64,000 nt of DNA, from contig NZ_RQEV01000017.1 of assembly GCF_004771275.1 (NCBI RefSeq), positions 62,001 to 126,000 on the forward strand, in the 5' to 3' direction. The position numbers and the translations under genes are program-made. This document shows, piece by piece, positions 21,688-30,372 of this stretch (its first letter is position 1; every line of letters begins with the position of its first letter). A model generated the notes under the pieces. It did no database searches and was not told where the DNA came from. It saw only the letters and a list, made by a program, of their open reading frames with translations. This DNA is from Leptospira fluminis (GTDB lineage: Bacteria; Spirochaetota; Leptospiria; Leptospirales; Leptospiraceae).

Positions 21688-22857
21688 CTAATTCTCTTGT
21701 AACTTAAAAAGATCGAAGGGCTGCAAATCCACCGAAATCGGAAGCGGAGTAAGAAGGGAATTTCCGTTCGAAGTATCGAACATACTCACCCCCGGCCTGG
21801 TAAATTCTGTATTTGCCACGTACAATATCCGATCCGATCCGAGCAACAGCGCGGAAAGGCTGGCATCGAAGGAAGAAGGTATGTAAAGTAAAGTAGACAA
21901 TTTCGCCCCGCTAGAAGGATCGAAAACCTGTAACGTTTTGTTAAAAGAAGCGTCCAAAACGCTGGCATAGCCCAGATGATCGTTAGCGATCTGTACCACC
22001 ATAAGATCCCCTCCGGCAGTCGTTTCCATATAAAGCGGATTCGCTCGAAAGCTTCGGGTGGAAAGTTGGAATGCGACGATTGCACCGTCCAACGCGCTGA
22101 TATACCCCAACCGATTCGGCGTCGCTATCACCAAATGCGGCTCTCCGAAGAGATTCAGCAGTTGCGGTTTCCCGACGGGATTAGCGAACGGAAAGTTGTA
22201 AACCGCGAGAACGGTATCCGAAACGATATCGATCTCCAGAAGATAGGAAATCCCGCTGGGAGGAAAATAACCGCTCGGATCGTTTCGGTCCAATCTTTCC
22301 AAACATACGAAAAGGCTATTCCCTACGATTTTCATCCCGGACATTTCCGGAAGTCCGTCCGGAATTCCGGAGGCGGAAGTCGTCTCGGAATATCCGCCTA
22401 GATCCAAGGCCCCCAACGCGGCGCCGTTACTCGGGTTGATGATCTTCAGAAAGCGGGAATTGTAGAGGGAGACGTACGCCTTGTTCGGACCCGCGAATTC
22501 GATGTCTCCGGGATTGGTTCCCCCCCCCATGGACCACTCCGCTAGCGTTTGAAAGGCGAGATCGGGATCCAATACCTGTACGCTATCCCGATTTAATCTA
22601 TTTATAATATATACTTTTCCGTTATAATACCGGCCGACCGCATCCGAATGAATGGGAGTCAGTCCCGGATACGAAGTCTTCAGGTCCGGATTCAATACCT
22701 TGAACCGACCCGAGCTGCTAAAATCGGTCGTTACCACTCCAATGTTTCCGGAAATGTTCGGCGTCAAAAACAAAGAGTACAACGGAGGCCTCTTAATATC
22801 CTCGCAGTCGATCGAAACGAAGAAAAAAAATCCGATCAGGATTCGACGCAATCTCAT
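21688..22857 (-). CDS. Beta-propeller, probably surface-anchored protein; candidate BtuG-like cobalamin-binding partner
   Basis: The 389-residue protein has a signal peptide with a possible atypical lipobox at Cys18 (VSIDC). It then shows repeating blade-like units of the YVTN type: NGKVYIINRLN with VQVLDPD, then NPGDIEFAGPNKAYVSLYNSRFLKIINP, then GNSLFVCLERLD, and a last blade with LYVANTEF. It starts one base after the receptor gene stop and so lies in the same cobalamin-riboswitch mRNA. In Bacteroides, BtuG is a seven-bladed propeller lipoprotein encoded next to BtuB that captures vitamin B12 at the surface. Position, fold and regulation match, but sequence homology is not established here. 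No enzymatic motif is seen. Confidence 0.75.
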   Translation of the reverse strand: MRLRRILIGFFFFVSIDCEDIKRPPLYSLFLTPNISGNIGVVTTDFSSSGRFKVLNPDLKTSYPGLTPIHSDAVGRYYNGKVYIINRLNRDSVQVLDPDLAFQTLAEWSMGGGTNPGDIEFAGPNKAYVSLYNSRFLKIINPSNGAALGALDLGGYSETTSASGIPDGLPEMSGMKIVGNSLFVCLERLDRNDPSGYFPPSGISYLLEIDIVSDTVLAVYNFPFANPVGKPQLLNLFGEPHLVIATPNRLGYISALDGAIVAFQLSTRSFRANPLYMETTAGGDLMVVQIANDHLGYASVLDASFNKTLQVFDPSSGAKLSTLLYIPSSFDASLSALLLGSDRILYVANTEFTRPGVSMFDTSNGNSLLTPLPISVDLQPFDLFKLQEN

Positions 22858-22858
22858 C

Positions 22859-24988
22859 TTAGAATCTCCCGCTCAAGGTCGCGAACCAATTTCTTCCCGG
22901 AAGAGGATATCCTACGATATCTTCCACCCTTTTGTCTCCCGCATTCCGAAAATCTAACGTAAGCAGAAGTTCCTGCGGGGCTTTTTCCGTCGCCTTTCCT
23001 TCCCCCTCCGAAGAGGAATACAGAACGAACGTCAAGTACAGATTCCAAATCTGTCTAGCAGGTTGGTAATTGATGTATTCGTTGGTTCGATCCTTGAATA
23101 CGGCGCCCACATAAACGAGTTCCACTCCCCCTTCCCATCTTTTCGCGCGATAGCCTAACGTGGAGGAGAGTTCGTGTTTCGGTCGAAGCGGGAGGTATTT
23201 CCCTTTCAGATAAGGCGCATCGGAAGTGTTGATCGCCGATTGGTAGGTATAATCGATCAGGAATTTCCAACCTTTGAACTCCGTTTTTTGGGAGACTTCC
23301 GCACCGTCTATCTTCGCGGAATCTATATTTTCCGGTCTCAAGGTAAATTGGGAATTTGGAATGAAAAGAATCATATCCGAAATCCTTTTTCGGAAGTACG
23401 AAACGGAAGCTTGGGATCGTAGATTTCCGACCGTGTACTTTCCCGAAAATCCGGCGTCTAGATTTCCGCTCTTCTCCGGTTTTAAACTGTCATTCGGAAG
23501 TATGGTACCGACTTCTCCGAACAATTCCAAAAAACTAGGGATCCTATATTGCTTCGAAGCGTTGGCTTTCAGATCTAGGGAGAACGATTGTGTTTCGAGC
23601 AACTTGTATAGGACGCCTGCCTTGGGGTTCGAAAAGGAAGTAGTCTTATTTGCCGACGCAAGCGGATCCTGTCTTTGGAACCAAGGAGTGTCTGTCTGGA
23701 AACGATCCTTATAAAGGTCCCAGGAAACGCCGGGAGTCAGGATCAATGTTTCACCGAAGAGACGGATCTCGTCCTCCAACTGAGCCGTCAGATAGGTCCG
23801 AGATTTTTCCGGTTCATAAATCATATCCTGGTTATTGACGTTGCTTCTACTCCGATCGAAGGTTTCTCTCTCCAGTCCGAAATGGGTACGAACGATCTGT
23901 CCGAAGTCCAGCAGATAGAACGTAGGAGTGGCCTGCACACCGGATTGGTGGATTCGAGCCGAAGAATTAGGAGAGCCTGAGGAAAATTCCGATTTGGGAT
24001 CGTAGAGTTGGTCGTTCGCAAACGTGGTAAACGCCCGGGTTTCTATCCGGAATCGCCCGTCGAACAATCCTTTGGTGTCCGTGGAAATCGAGGAAGTGTT
24101 TCTAAGATACTTCCGGTGAACCCGATATGTCTGATTCGATGCCGGTCCCGGAATTCCCTGGGAACGATAATTTAGATCATTCCAAAATCGGATTTTTGTG
24201 CGACCTATATCCCCGTCCAAGCCGACCATTCCGGTGGATCTTTCGTATTGTGCATTTCTCCTCCGATCGACGGTTTCTTCGTACGGATTTACGATCACCG
24301 TCCCGTGAGGATTCAGGAACGGAAAATTCTGATCGGATTTCTCTCCCAGAAAAAATAGGCTGGTGCCGATTCCTCCGTACGTTCCGGAATGAGCCAAGGT
24401 TCCTTTACCCGTGCCGAAACTTCCTCCTCCCAGATTGATCCTTGTCTTCAGAGGTCCTGTGGATTTTCTAGTGACCAGGTTTACGCTTCCGCCTATCGCC
24501 GATCCGGAAAATCCTACGGGAGCCCCGCTGCGATACACTTCCACACTTTGCAGATTGTCGAAGGGTAGATCGGCAAGGTTGACCTCCCCTCCTTGGGAGT
24601 TGTTAAAGGGAACACCGTCTATAAAGATCCGAGATTGGTTGGGATTTGTGCCTCTCAAGGAAAGAGTCGAATAAGAACCTAGGCCTCCGTATCTACGGAC
24701 GCGAACCCCGGCTTCCCTTTCAAGAACATCCGGCAGACTCGTATAACGGGAACCGTACTGGTCCAGATTGATGGAAGATTGGAATCCACTCGGATTCTTC
24801 CGAAAATTTTCCGGTTGGGAAGAGTCGGAGACTTTTCCCAAAACTCGGATCGGAGCGGACTCCTCTGCGGTCCGACTTTGACCGAAAATGGAGGCGGAAA
24901 AAAAAGCCAACCCGAACAGGAAGAACCGGTTTCGGCGCGAAAAAAAAGATCTATCTTTACGAAAGGTACCTGTATTTAAGAGGGTCAA
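22859..24988 (-). CDS. TonB-dependent outer-membrane receptor, probable cobalamin receptor (BtuB-like)
   Basis: The 709-residue protein has a signal peptide (about 20-38) and a TonB-box-like segment (APIRVLGK). A plug domain (about 65-165) contains LPDVLEREAGVRVRRYGGLGSYSTLSLRG and RIFIDGVPFNNSQGGEVNLADLP, and a 22-strand-type barrel ends in a C-terminal phenylalanine (WFATLSGRF). It imports a ligand through the outer membrane at TonB expense. The cobalamin riboswitch directly upstream identifies the ligand as a corrinoid. The start is a TTG at 24988 supported by GGGAG six bases upstream, and no in-frame ATG is available nearby. Confidence 0.9.
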   Translation of the reverse strand: MTLLNTGTFRKDRSFFSRRNRFFLFGLAFFSASIFGQSRTAEESAPIRVLGKVSDSSQPENFRKNPSGFQSSINLDQYGSRYTSLPDVLEREAGVRVRRYGGLGSYSTLSLRGTNPNQSRIFIDGVPFNNSQGGEVNLADLPFDNLQSVEVYRSGAPVGFSGSAIGGSVNLVTRKSTGPLKTRINLGGGSFGTGKGTLAHSGTYGGIGTSLFFLGEKSDQNFPFLNPHGTVIVNPYEETVDRRRNAQYERSTGMVGLDGDIGRTKIRFWNDLNYRSQGIPGPASNQTYRVHRKYLRNTSSISTDTKGLFDGRFRIETRAFTTFANDQLYDPKSEFSSGSPNSSARIHQSGVQATPTFYLLDFGQIVRTHFGLERETFDRSRSNVNNQDMIYEPEKSRTYLTAQLEDEIRLFGETLILTPGVSWDLYKDRFQTDTPWFQRQDPLASANKTTSFSNPKAGVLYKLLETQSFSLDLKANASKQYRIPSFLELFGEVGTILPNDSLKPEKSGNLDAGFSGKYTVGNLRSQASVSYFRKRISDMILFIPNSQFTLRPENIDSAKIDGAEVSQKTEFKGWKFLIDYTYQSAINTSDAPYLKGKYLPLRPKHELSSTLGYRAKRWEGGVELVYVGAVFKDRTNEYINYQPARQIWNLYLTFVLYSSSEGEGKATEKAPQELLLTLDFRNAGDKRVEDIVGYPLPGRNWFATLSGRF

Positions 24989-24994
24989 AAATTT

Positions 24995-25008
24995 CTCCCG
25001 GACGGGAG
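24995..25008 (-). promoter_or_regulatory. Hairpin enclosing the receptor Shine-Dalgarno sequence
   Basis: On the minus strand CTCCC (25004-25008) can pair with GGGAG (24995-24999). The latter is the ribosome site six bases from the TTG start of the receptor. It probably forms the expression platform through which the riboswitch blocks translation. Confidence 0.55.
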
Positions 25009-25081
25009 AAGATACGAGCGGACTAAAAAAGGCGCACGAAAGGACTTCCCGCCCGACCTTACTTCCCGAAAGTCCGACAAT

Positions 25082-25240
25082 CGATAAGCGTTAGGACAGG
25101 TCTTCTGGCTCATGCCGGAGATCGGCGCCTTCCCGTCCGATCGGACAGTGGCGGTTGCCGTCCCTTTTTATAAGGCACTTACAGCTGCGGGCTCAGCTCC
25201 GGTCTTGCACCGGATTCCCTTTTTCCCTCTGCTTGCGAAT
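25082..25240 (-). promoter_or_regulatory. Cobalamin riboswitch
   Basis: Read on the minus strand, the element shows the conserved order of the cobalamin aptamer: GGGAATCCGGTGCAAG, then CCGGAGCTGAGCCCGC, the B12-box region with GCAGCTGTAAGTG, GCCACTG, GGGAAGGCG, and finally GAGCCAGAAGACCTG. Possible P1 closing bases lie at about 25231-25239 and 25082-25095. It lies 94 bases upstream of the TonB-dependent receptor. Adenosylcobalamin or a related corrinoid should switch off the receptor and propeller genes. The outer boundaries are approximate. Confidence 0.95.
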
Positions 25241-25396
25241 CCAGCTTTCTTCTCGAAGGCGGCAAGGCAATCGCAAAAAAGATCGATTTGCCTGCTTTTC
25301 ATTCTCGGAATGAAATATTTTCTTGAAGTCGTCGGGTCTAAGGCCAGAATGTTTGCATCCAAAATTCACAAAAACCCCCGGAGCATAGAAACCCGA

Positions 25397-26134
25397 ATGA
25401 AACTGAACAATCTGTCACTATGGCTTTTGACCGGAATCGTACTCTTTTCCGCCTCCTCCGTATCCGCGATCGGAACCTACTCGGAAGGTTGGGCCGTAGC
25501 AAAACTGACCCAATTCGAAAGCAGAGGACTCATCTTCGATTCGTATGAAGGCACTCTGGAAATGATGTCCTTCGACGCGTCGGAAAAATGCGATGAAATG
25601 AAGGACGAGTGCTTCACTCCGGTAAAGAAAAAAGTTCCTTTCAGCGTTAGACCCGAAAGCACCGATGCGGTGAATTTTTTGAACAAGAGCCTAAATCAGG
25701 ACGTACTGGTTCATTATAGAATCCATAGAATCGAACCTCTCGCCTTGTCGACGGACTTCGAAGTCCTAGCGGCCCAAAAGCAGGATACGGTCCTGGCAAA
25801 GGATATAGCGGAAAAACTCGCTGGCCCCAAGACGGGATCCAAGAGAAATTTTTCGGTTACCGGCAGGATCCTAAATTTGGAATATAAGGGAACCTTAATA
25901 GGTACGTACGAAGGAATTTATCTGGACGAAACTAGGGGGAAGGTCCATCCGTTTTCCGTTACGAACGAGGATATCGCGAATTTCGCCTGGTCCGCGATGA
26001 GGTTCAACCTGAAATATTTCCTCGGAATCTCGGTCGCCTTTACGACGGGAGCCAGGGAATCCCATTACGATCTATTCGAAGTGAATTTTAAAAATCCGGC
26101 CGGAGCGCTAGAATCGCCTCCACCGTCCAATTAA
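25397..26134 (+). CDS. Secreted protein of unknown function
   Basis: From the ATG at 25397 the protein is 245 residues with a clear signal peptide (LSLWLLTGIVLFSASSVSA). The frame is open upstream, but that part runs antisense through the cobalamin riboswitch and is rejected. The mature part is mixed alpha/beta with two cysteines (KCDEMKDEC) that could form a disulfide. It includes a repeated theme of SYEGTLEM and TYEGIYLDE. I do not recognise the family. It is divergent from the cobalamin operon and ends at a strong bidirectional terminator. No link to cobalamin is visible beyond position. Confidence 0.75.
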   Translation: MKLNNLSLWLLTGIVLFSASSVSAIGTYSEGWAVAKLTQFESRGLIFDSYEGTLEMMSFDASEKCDEMKDECFTPVKKKVPFSVRPESTDAVNFLNKSLNQDVLVHYRIHRIEPLALSTDFEVLAAQKQDTVLAKDIAEKLAGPKTGSKRNFSVTGRILNLEYKGTLIGTYEGIYLDETRGKVHPFSVTNEDIANFAWSAMRFNLKYFLGISVAFTTGARESHYDLFEVNFKNPAGALESPPPSN

Positions 26135-26139
26135 CGGAC

Positions 26140-26177
26140 AAAAGGGAAGATCCGCCCGTTACGCGGTCTTCCCTTTT
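26140..26177. terminator. Bidirectional rho-independent terminator
   Basis: AAAAGGGAAGA and TCTTCCCTTTT are perfect 11-bp arms, extended inward by CCGC and GCGG with one bulged T. The A and T ends serve as U-tracts on both strands. It lies between two convergent genes. Confidence 0.85.
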
Positions 26178-26191
26178 CCAAAACGAAAATC

Positions 26192-27232
26192 TTAAGGTAA
26201 AACCGTTCCGTCGGATTGGATTTTAGGACCTTTACCCGGAAAGTCCGACTTGGTCAGGGATTGTACGAGCTCTACGGTTTTGTTTTCGGGATCGGGGGCA
26301 GGAACTCCGTTTTGACTGAGCTGTAGAGGCAAAATTTTTCCTCTCACGAAATTTCCCTTCTTATCCAGATCCGCTTCCAGCACTAGAGAATATCCGCCGT
26401 AACCCTTCGTGGAAAATACCCGATAGCCCAAAAAATTTCCCAAGGAATACGCGATCAACTTTCCCCTATAGAGTTCCATGGCCCTGGGTAGGTGCGGACC
26501 GTGACCTATAAATAGATCCGCTCCTGCGTCGATCAATGCGTGAGATAATGCGACTAGATTTCCCCTGTATTCACCGTAAAACCTTTCCTGTTCGTTCTTA
26601 ACGTGAAGCGCAGGACCTCCTTCCGATCCTCCGTGAACGGAGATAAAGACCAATTGGGCTTTTCTCTTCGCTTCTTTGACCAGGGCGACACCGTCCTCTA
26701 TGTCGTTCACGTTATTGTGAGCCGCTTTCATGTGGCTGAATCCGATCCAAGCGACCGTGGTGTTTTTTACGGTCATGTAGGTGATGGCCCCCTTTTTTCC
26801 CGTATAGCGGATTCCGGCGGCGGAAATATTCTTAGCGGTATCGTCGAAACCTTGCTGGTGAAAATCCAAGCTATGGTTATTCGCGATGGAAAGAACGTCG
26901 AAACCCACATCCTTTAGAATTTTTGCATACGAAGGAGGAGTTCGAAAAGCGAAGATCAGAGGGCGATTGATATTCTTGGAGGAAGTAGGATAATCCGTGA
27001 GAGTACTTTCGAAATTCGCAAATAGGATATCCGCACCGCGGAGGGAGGATTCCACGGAGGAGAAAAGGGTGTTTCTCGGGTCGGAAGGAAGTCGATTGTC
27101 GGGGTAATTCGTTCCCATCACCAAATCGCCGACCGCTTTGATCTTGATCGTCTCCGTTTCGGCCCAAATCGGATTCGAAACACAAGCTAAGAATAGGATC
27201 GCACGACTCAAAAAAAACGGAATTCTCTGCAT
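26192..27232 (-). CDS. CapA family (poly-gamma-glutamate-type) metallophosphatase-like protein, exported
   Basis: From the ATG at 27232 the protein is 346 residues with a signal peptide ([21 protein letters not shown]). The CapA fold is shown by [44 protein letters not shown] and [27 protein letters not shown]. These motifs carry the Asp, Asn and His residues of a calcineurin-like metal site. CapA family members act in extracellular polymer synthesis or as uncharacterised phosphatases. A longer reading to 27415 would overlap the divergent methyltransferase and destroy the signal peptide. The substrate is unknown. Confidence 0.88.
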   Translation of the reverse strand: MQRIPFFLSRAILFLACVSNPIWAETETIKIKAVGDLVMGTNYPDNRLPSDPRNTLFSSVESSLRGADILFANFESTLTDYPTSSKNINRPLIFAFRTPPSYAKILKDVGFDVLSIANNHSLDFHQQGFDDTAKNISAAGIRYTGKKGAITYMTVKNTTVAWIGFSHMKAAHNNVNDIEDGVALVKEAKRKAQLVFISVHGGSEGGPALHVKNEQERFYGEYRGNLVALSHALIDAGADLFIGHGPHLPRAMELYRGKLIAYSLGNFLGYRVFSTKGYGGYSLVLEADLDKKGNFVRGKILPLQLSQNGVPAPDPENKTVELVQSLTKSDFPGKGPKIQSDGTVLP

Positions 27233-27351
27233 AGAGGGAGATTTTTCCGACCGGGATTTCCCGAAAAGCCGTTTTCGGCAGTGGCGAAACCCCGATCCTG
27301 AGGATAAAATTTTGGTCTCCGCTTTTCCCGAAGTACCGATGAGAAAACTAT

Positions 27352-28224
27352 ATGGACCAAATCCCTTGCAATACTTGCTATACGGAAGATTTTCACCCTT
27401 TGTTTTCAAAGGCAAGTTCGCAAGGAGAAACGTTTCGTATCGTGGAATGCAAACGATGCGGTCTAGTGCAGGTAAATCCGCAGCCTTCTCCGGAAGACGT
27501 CGCGAAATATTATGAGGATTCCTATTTTACCCAAAGGACGGATAGAGGATACGACGATTACTATTCCGAATCCACTAAGCGGGAGATCTCCCGGGTTTAC
27601 AATTTGAACCTCGCAGACCTGGATTTCTTTACTTGGGAAAAAAGCCTCGGACCTTCCAAAACGGCTCTGGATGTGGGTTGCGCGGCGGGGTATTTTTTGG
27701 ATTATTTGAGAGACCGGGATTGGCAAGTCAAGGGCCTAGACATCGCATCCGGGCCGGTTGCTTTTGCCGTAAACAAACTGAAGTTGGATGTGGAACAGAC
27801 CGACTTCCTAGCTTGGGATCCTGCCGGAACAAAACAGTTCGATCTAGTAACCTTATGGGCGAGCCTCGAACACCTCCACCACCCCAAACAAACCCTGGAA
27901 AAGATCCTTCTCCATTTAAAACCGGGAGGAAGATTGATCCTCTCCACTTGCCGCTACGGCCTCTTAGCCCGCACTCTAGGTCCCAAATGGAGATACCTGA
28001 ACGTGCCGGAACACCTGTATTACTATAGTCTGGACGGAATCGAAAAGCTCTGCATGGATCTCGGATATTTGCCCCTCTCTCATATCAGCTATGGGAGCGG
28101 CTTAACGACGAGAAAGAACGCGAGTTGGAGATTCAAAGCTTCGAAGAAAATTTCGGATTGGGCCGTTAAGATCTTAGACCAAGGCGATATGATGGCGCTC
28201 TCTTTCGGCAAGACCAAATATTGA
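27352..28224 (+). CDS. Class I SAM-dependent methyltransferase with N-terminal zinc-binding cysteines
   Basis: The 290-residue protein opens with CNTC and a second pair, [13 protein letters not shown], typical of methyltransferases that modify sugars or polysaccharide precursors. The SAM site is [15 protein letters not shown] (about 104-118), followed by a [15 protein letters not shown] acidic loop and [11 protein letters not shown]. The ATG at 27352 overlaps nothing once the capA-like gene is started at 27232. The natural substrate is not evident. A sugar or small-molecule acceptor is inferred from the subfamily pattern. Confidence 0.88.
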   Translation: MDQIPCNTCYTEDFHPLFSKASSQGETFRIVECKRCGLVQVNPQPSPEDVAKYYEDSYFTQRTDRGYDDYYSESTKREISRVYNLNLADLDFFTWEKSLGPSKTALDVGCAAGYFLDYLRDRDWQVKGLDIASGPVAFAVNKLKLDVEQTDFLAWDPAGTKQFDLVTLWASLEHLHHPKQTLEKILLHLKPGGRLILSTCRYGLLARTLGPKWRYLNVPEHLYYYSLDGIEKLCMDLGYLPLSHISYGSGLTTRKNASWRFKASKKISDWAVKILDQGDMMALSFGKTKY

Positions 28225-28255
28225 TCCGGATTTTGCGGAACCGAAAAGCCGATTC

Positions 28256-28948
28256 CTAATTCGAGCCCGGCTTTTCCTTCACGCGAATCACTTTGGTAGC
28301 GAAGATCACTTTATAGATATCCTTTTTCGGAATGAGGGATTCCTTCTTCTGTTCTCCTTCATCCCACTCCACTTGGATGCTATCCACGTCCTGGCCCAAG
28401 ACCCTCGCCTCCTGGATCCTGCCGGTCCGATAAATGATGGTGCTATAATTCTTGCCCGCCGAATCCGCCGGACTGCTCTTGTCCAGATATTTCCGGAGAG
28501 AATCCTCGAAGGTTCTTTCGCTCTCCGCGAAAAAATCCGTCCGAAGTCTTTCTCTCTCGGATTCGAAAAAGGAATCGTAATCTTTTTTATGAATGAACCG
28601 AGTGGAAGTGTCGCATTCCGTAATCTTCACTTTCCGAACGGAGACGGAGGATAAAAAACCCAAAACCAGAGAAAGGGAAACCTGGGGCCATTCCGCATAA
28701 CTTTCCAAGACGTAGACTTTTCCTTCCTGTTTCGGCAAAGCAGGTTCCGAGGAGAGTTGCCACAGGCCGTAAAACGCGTACCAGCGATTGAATTGGCCGA
28801 GAGGAGAACAAGGTTGAGCGTCGGATTCCAGGGCGATCTTTTCCGGTTGGGAAAACTCCAGACGCTTTTCGAAACTACAAGCTGCCTGCAAACCGACGGA
28901 GCAGATCATCCAAATAGTTACAACCTTACGAGACCTTCCCCGTTCCAT
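28256..28948 (-). CDS. Lipoprotein of unknown function
   Basis: The 230-residue protein has a signal peptide ending at the lipobox LQAAC (Cys24). It then has a hydrophobic patch (QVSLSLVLGFLSSVSVRKVKI) and a charged helical region (SFFESERERLRTDFFAESERTFEDSL). A C-terminal beta-rich part with RILGQ-like and IQVEWDEGEQKKE segments resembles a small SH3-like or KOW-like module. The family is not recognised; it may be specific to the genus. It lies 24 bases downstream of the coiled-coil membrane protein gene and is likely co-transcribed. Confidence 0.75.
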   Translation of the reverse strand: MERGRSRKVVTIWMICSVGLQAACSFEKRLEFSQPEKIALESDAQPCSPLGQFNRWYAFYGLWQLSSEPALPKQEGKVYVLESYAEWPQVSLSLVLGFLSSVSVRKVKITECDTSTRFIHKKDYDSFFESERERLRTDFFAESERTFEDSLRKYLDKSSPADSAGKNYSTIIYRTGRIQEARVLGQDVDSIQVEWDEGEQKKESLIPKKDIYKVIFATKVIRVKEKPGSN

Positions 28949-28972
28949 ACGGGCAAGTTCGATGGATTTGAC

Positions 28973-29467
28973 TTATCTAAGCAATCTATTTTGAGATTTT
29001 ATTGGATTTTTATAGGAGCCGGAGCGAACAGAAGGAGGAACCGATTTCGTTTTGGAACGGGACTGAGTCGTCGATTTGGATCGAGACATTCCTCCTTCCC
29101 TAATAAGTTGGAAAAAGAAATAGGAAGGAATCAAAACGACCACGGCCAAAAAGAGAAATTTGGGAAGTAAGGATTCCAAAAAGGATTCCCGTAGAATCCC
29201 CAAGGTACGGCGCTGGTTTTCCGATATTTTTTCCCGGAAATCGGTTCCATGTTCTCGAGCCAGAGATTTCAATTGGACCGAACGCCAGATCTTTTCCAAA
29301 GGATTCAAACGTTCTTCAAAGGCAGCCTCGGTACGAACCCGATTCCATTTCAAAAAACTTCCCGCGAAAGCAGTCGTTATAAAAAGGAAGAGAGGCAATA
29401 GAAGCATCACGGCAAAGGATACCGATCTTTTTTTTCTCTTAGGTATCTTTTCGGAAGTCTTGGCCAT
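28973..29467 (-). CDS. Two-pass membrane protein of unknown function
   Basis: The 164-residue protein has a lysine-rich start, a first membrane segment (about 16-36, VSFAVMLLLPLFLFITTAFAG) and a charged periplasmic or cytoplasmic helix (about 40-95). A second membrane segment follows (about 101-120, LLPKFLFLAVVVLIPSYFFF) and the tail is Ser/Arg/Lys-rich and basic. No family is recognised. It is transcribed before the lipoprotein at 28256-28948 and diverges from the metzincin-like gene. Confidence 0.65.
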   Translation of the reverse strand: MAKTSEKIPKRKKRSVSFAVMLLLPLFLFITTAFAGSFLKWNRVRTEAAFEERLNPLEKIWRSVQLKSLAREHGTDFREKISENQRRTLGILRESFLESLLPKFLFLAVVVLIPSYFFFQLIREGGMSRSKSTTQSRSKTKSVPPSVRSGSYKNPIKSQNRLLR

Positions 29468-29612
29468 AGTACTCTTTTCGGACGTTTCCTATAGTGTCCT
29501 AAGTTCGCAGTTTTGTAAAAAAAGATTTTCCGGAATTGCGGACACGAAGAAGGGAACACGGTATTTCGACTTGTATTTATTCTATCCGATCGGAGCCTAT
29601 CGTTTTCTAAAA

Positions 29613-30326
29613 ATGGGCCGGTTTCGAACGCACTTCCCCAAGCTGTTTCTTTCACTCTTCCTACTTACCGATTGCACTACGGTGGGATTCCATAGGGAAG
29701 CCGTGCGAAACTCGCTGGAATACGGCAAAACGCAAACCCTCAAGGTATGCGTTTGGAAGGACGAAAACGTCTCCCTGGAAAGGATCTCCTCCTTGATGGA
29801 TTCTTGGAATGACGAATTGGCGTTGTATCGACTCAGAGCGGAAACGGTACAGATCACGGATTGGAAACGCCGAGGATGGACGGGCATTGCCATCTTGGAA
29901 GATCTAGTGCATGCCCCCCTCCCAGAAGGTTGCGACCGGATCTTGGCGTTCGCGGGAGCTAAGAGCACGGATTATTTTTACCAGATCGCACAGATCGTTC
30001 TGGCCTTCTTTTTCATTCCCTTACCGGAAGTCTTAGGCGCCGTGGACAGGAACACAGGATCGAGAGGATACGTCTTGGCCCATTGGTTCTCCCTGAACCA
30101 ACTTCTCTGGAGCGCACCTTCCGCGACCTTAGTACATGAAGGATACCATCTATTGGGTTGCGGGCACTCCTTGTTTCTCTCGGAATGCTATACGAAAATC
30201 CGGGAGATCAAGGAAGCAGGTCTAACGGAGTCGGCCCGGAAGGATCTCTTCTTCCCCGCCAAGAATCCGAAAGGCGGATATTTCCTACAAAGGAAAGACC
30301 TGAATTCCTTCTTTTTGGGGGAATGA
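29613..30326 (+). CDS. Lipoprotein with a zinc-metalloprotease (HExxHxxGxxH) motif
   Basis: From the ATG at 29613 the protein is 237 residues. It has a signal peptide ending at a probable lipobox Cys (LFLLTDC). Toward the C-terminus it carries LVHEGYHLLGCGHS, a full HExxHxxGxxH zinc motif of the metzincin type. No conserved methionine turn is visible afterwards, so classification within metzincins is uncertain. A central stretch (IAQIVLAFFFIPLPEVLGA) is strongly hydrophobic. It could be a surface or periplasmic protease. Upstream in-frame codons to 29160 run antisense to the previous gene and are rejected. Confidence 0.7.
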   Translation: MGRFRTHFPKLFLSLFLLTDCTTVGFHREAVRNSLEYGKTQTLKVCVWKDENVSLERISSLMDSWNDELALYRLRAETVQITDWKRRGWTGIAILEDLVHAPLPEGCDRILAFAGAKSTDYFYQIAQIVLAFFFIPLPEVLGAVDRNTGSRGYVLAHWFSLNQLLWSAPSATLVHEGYHLLGCGHSLFLSECYTKIREIKEAGLTESARKDLFFPAKNPKGGYFLQRKDLNSFFLGE

Positions 30327-30372
30327 TCCGATTCCTGCTTTCAGGAAAGAAAGCTGCGGGAATTTTGGAAGA

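Noticed and set aside
25112..25396. Open frame running through the cobalamin riboswitch toward the secreted-protein gene
   Set aside because: It is antisense to the conserved aptamer, and the signal peptide begins at 25397.
27233..27415. N-terminal extension of the CapA-like gene
   Set aside because: It would bury the signal peptide and overlap the methyltransferase start on the other strand.
29160..29612. In-frame extension of the metalloprotease lipoprotein
   Set aside because: It is antisense to the membrane-protein gene 28973-29467 and would destroy the lipobox signal.
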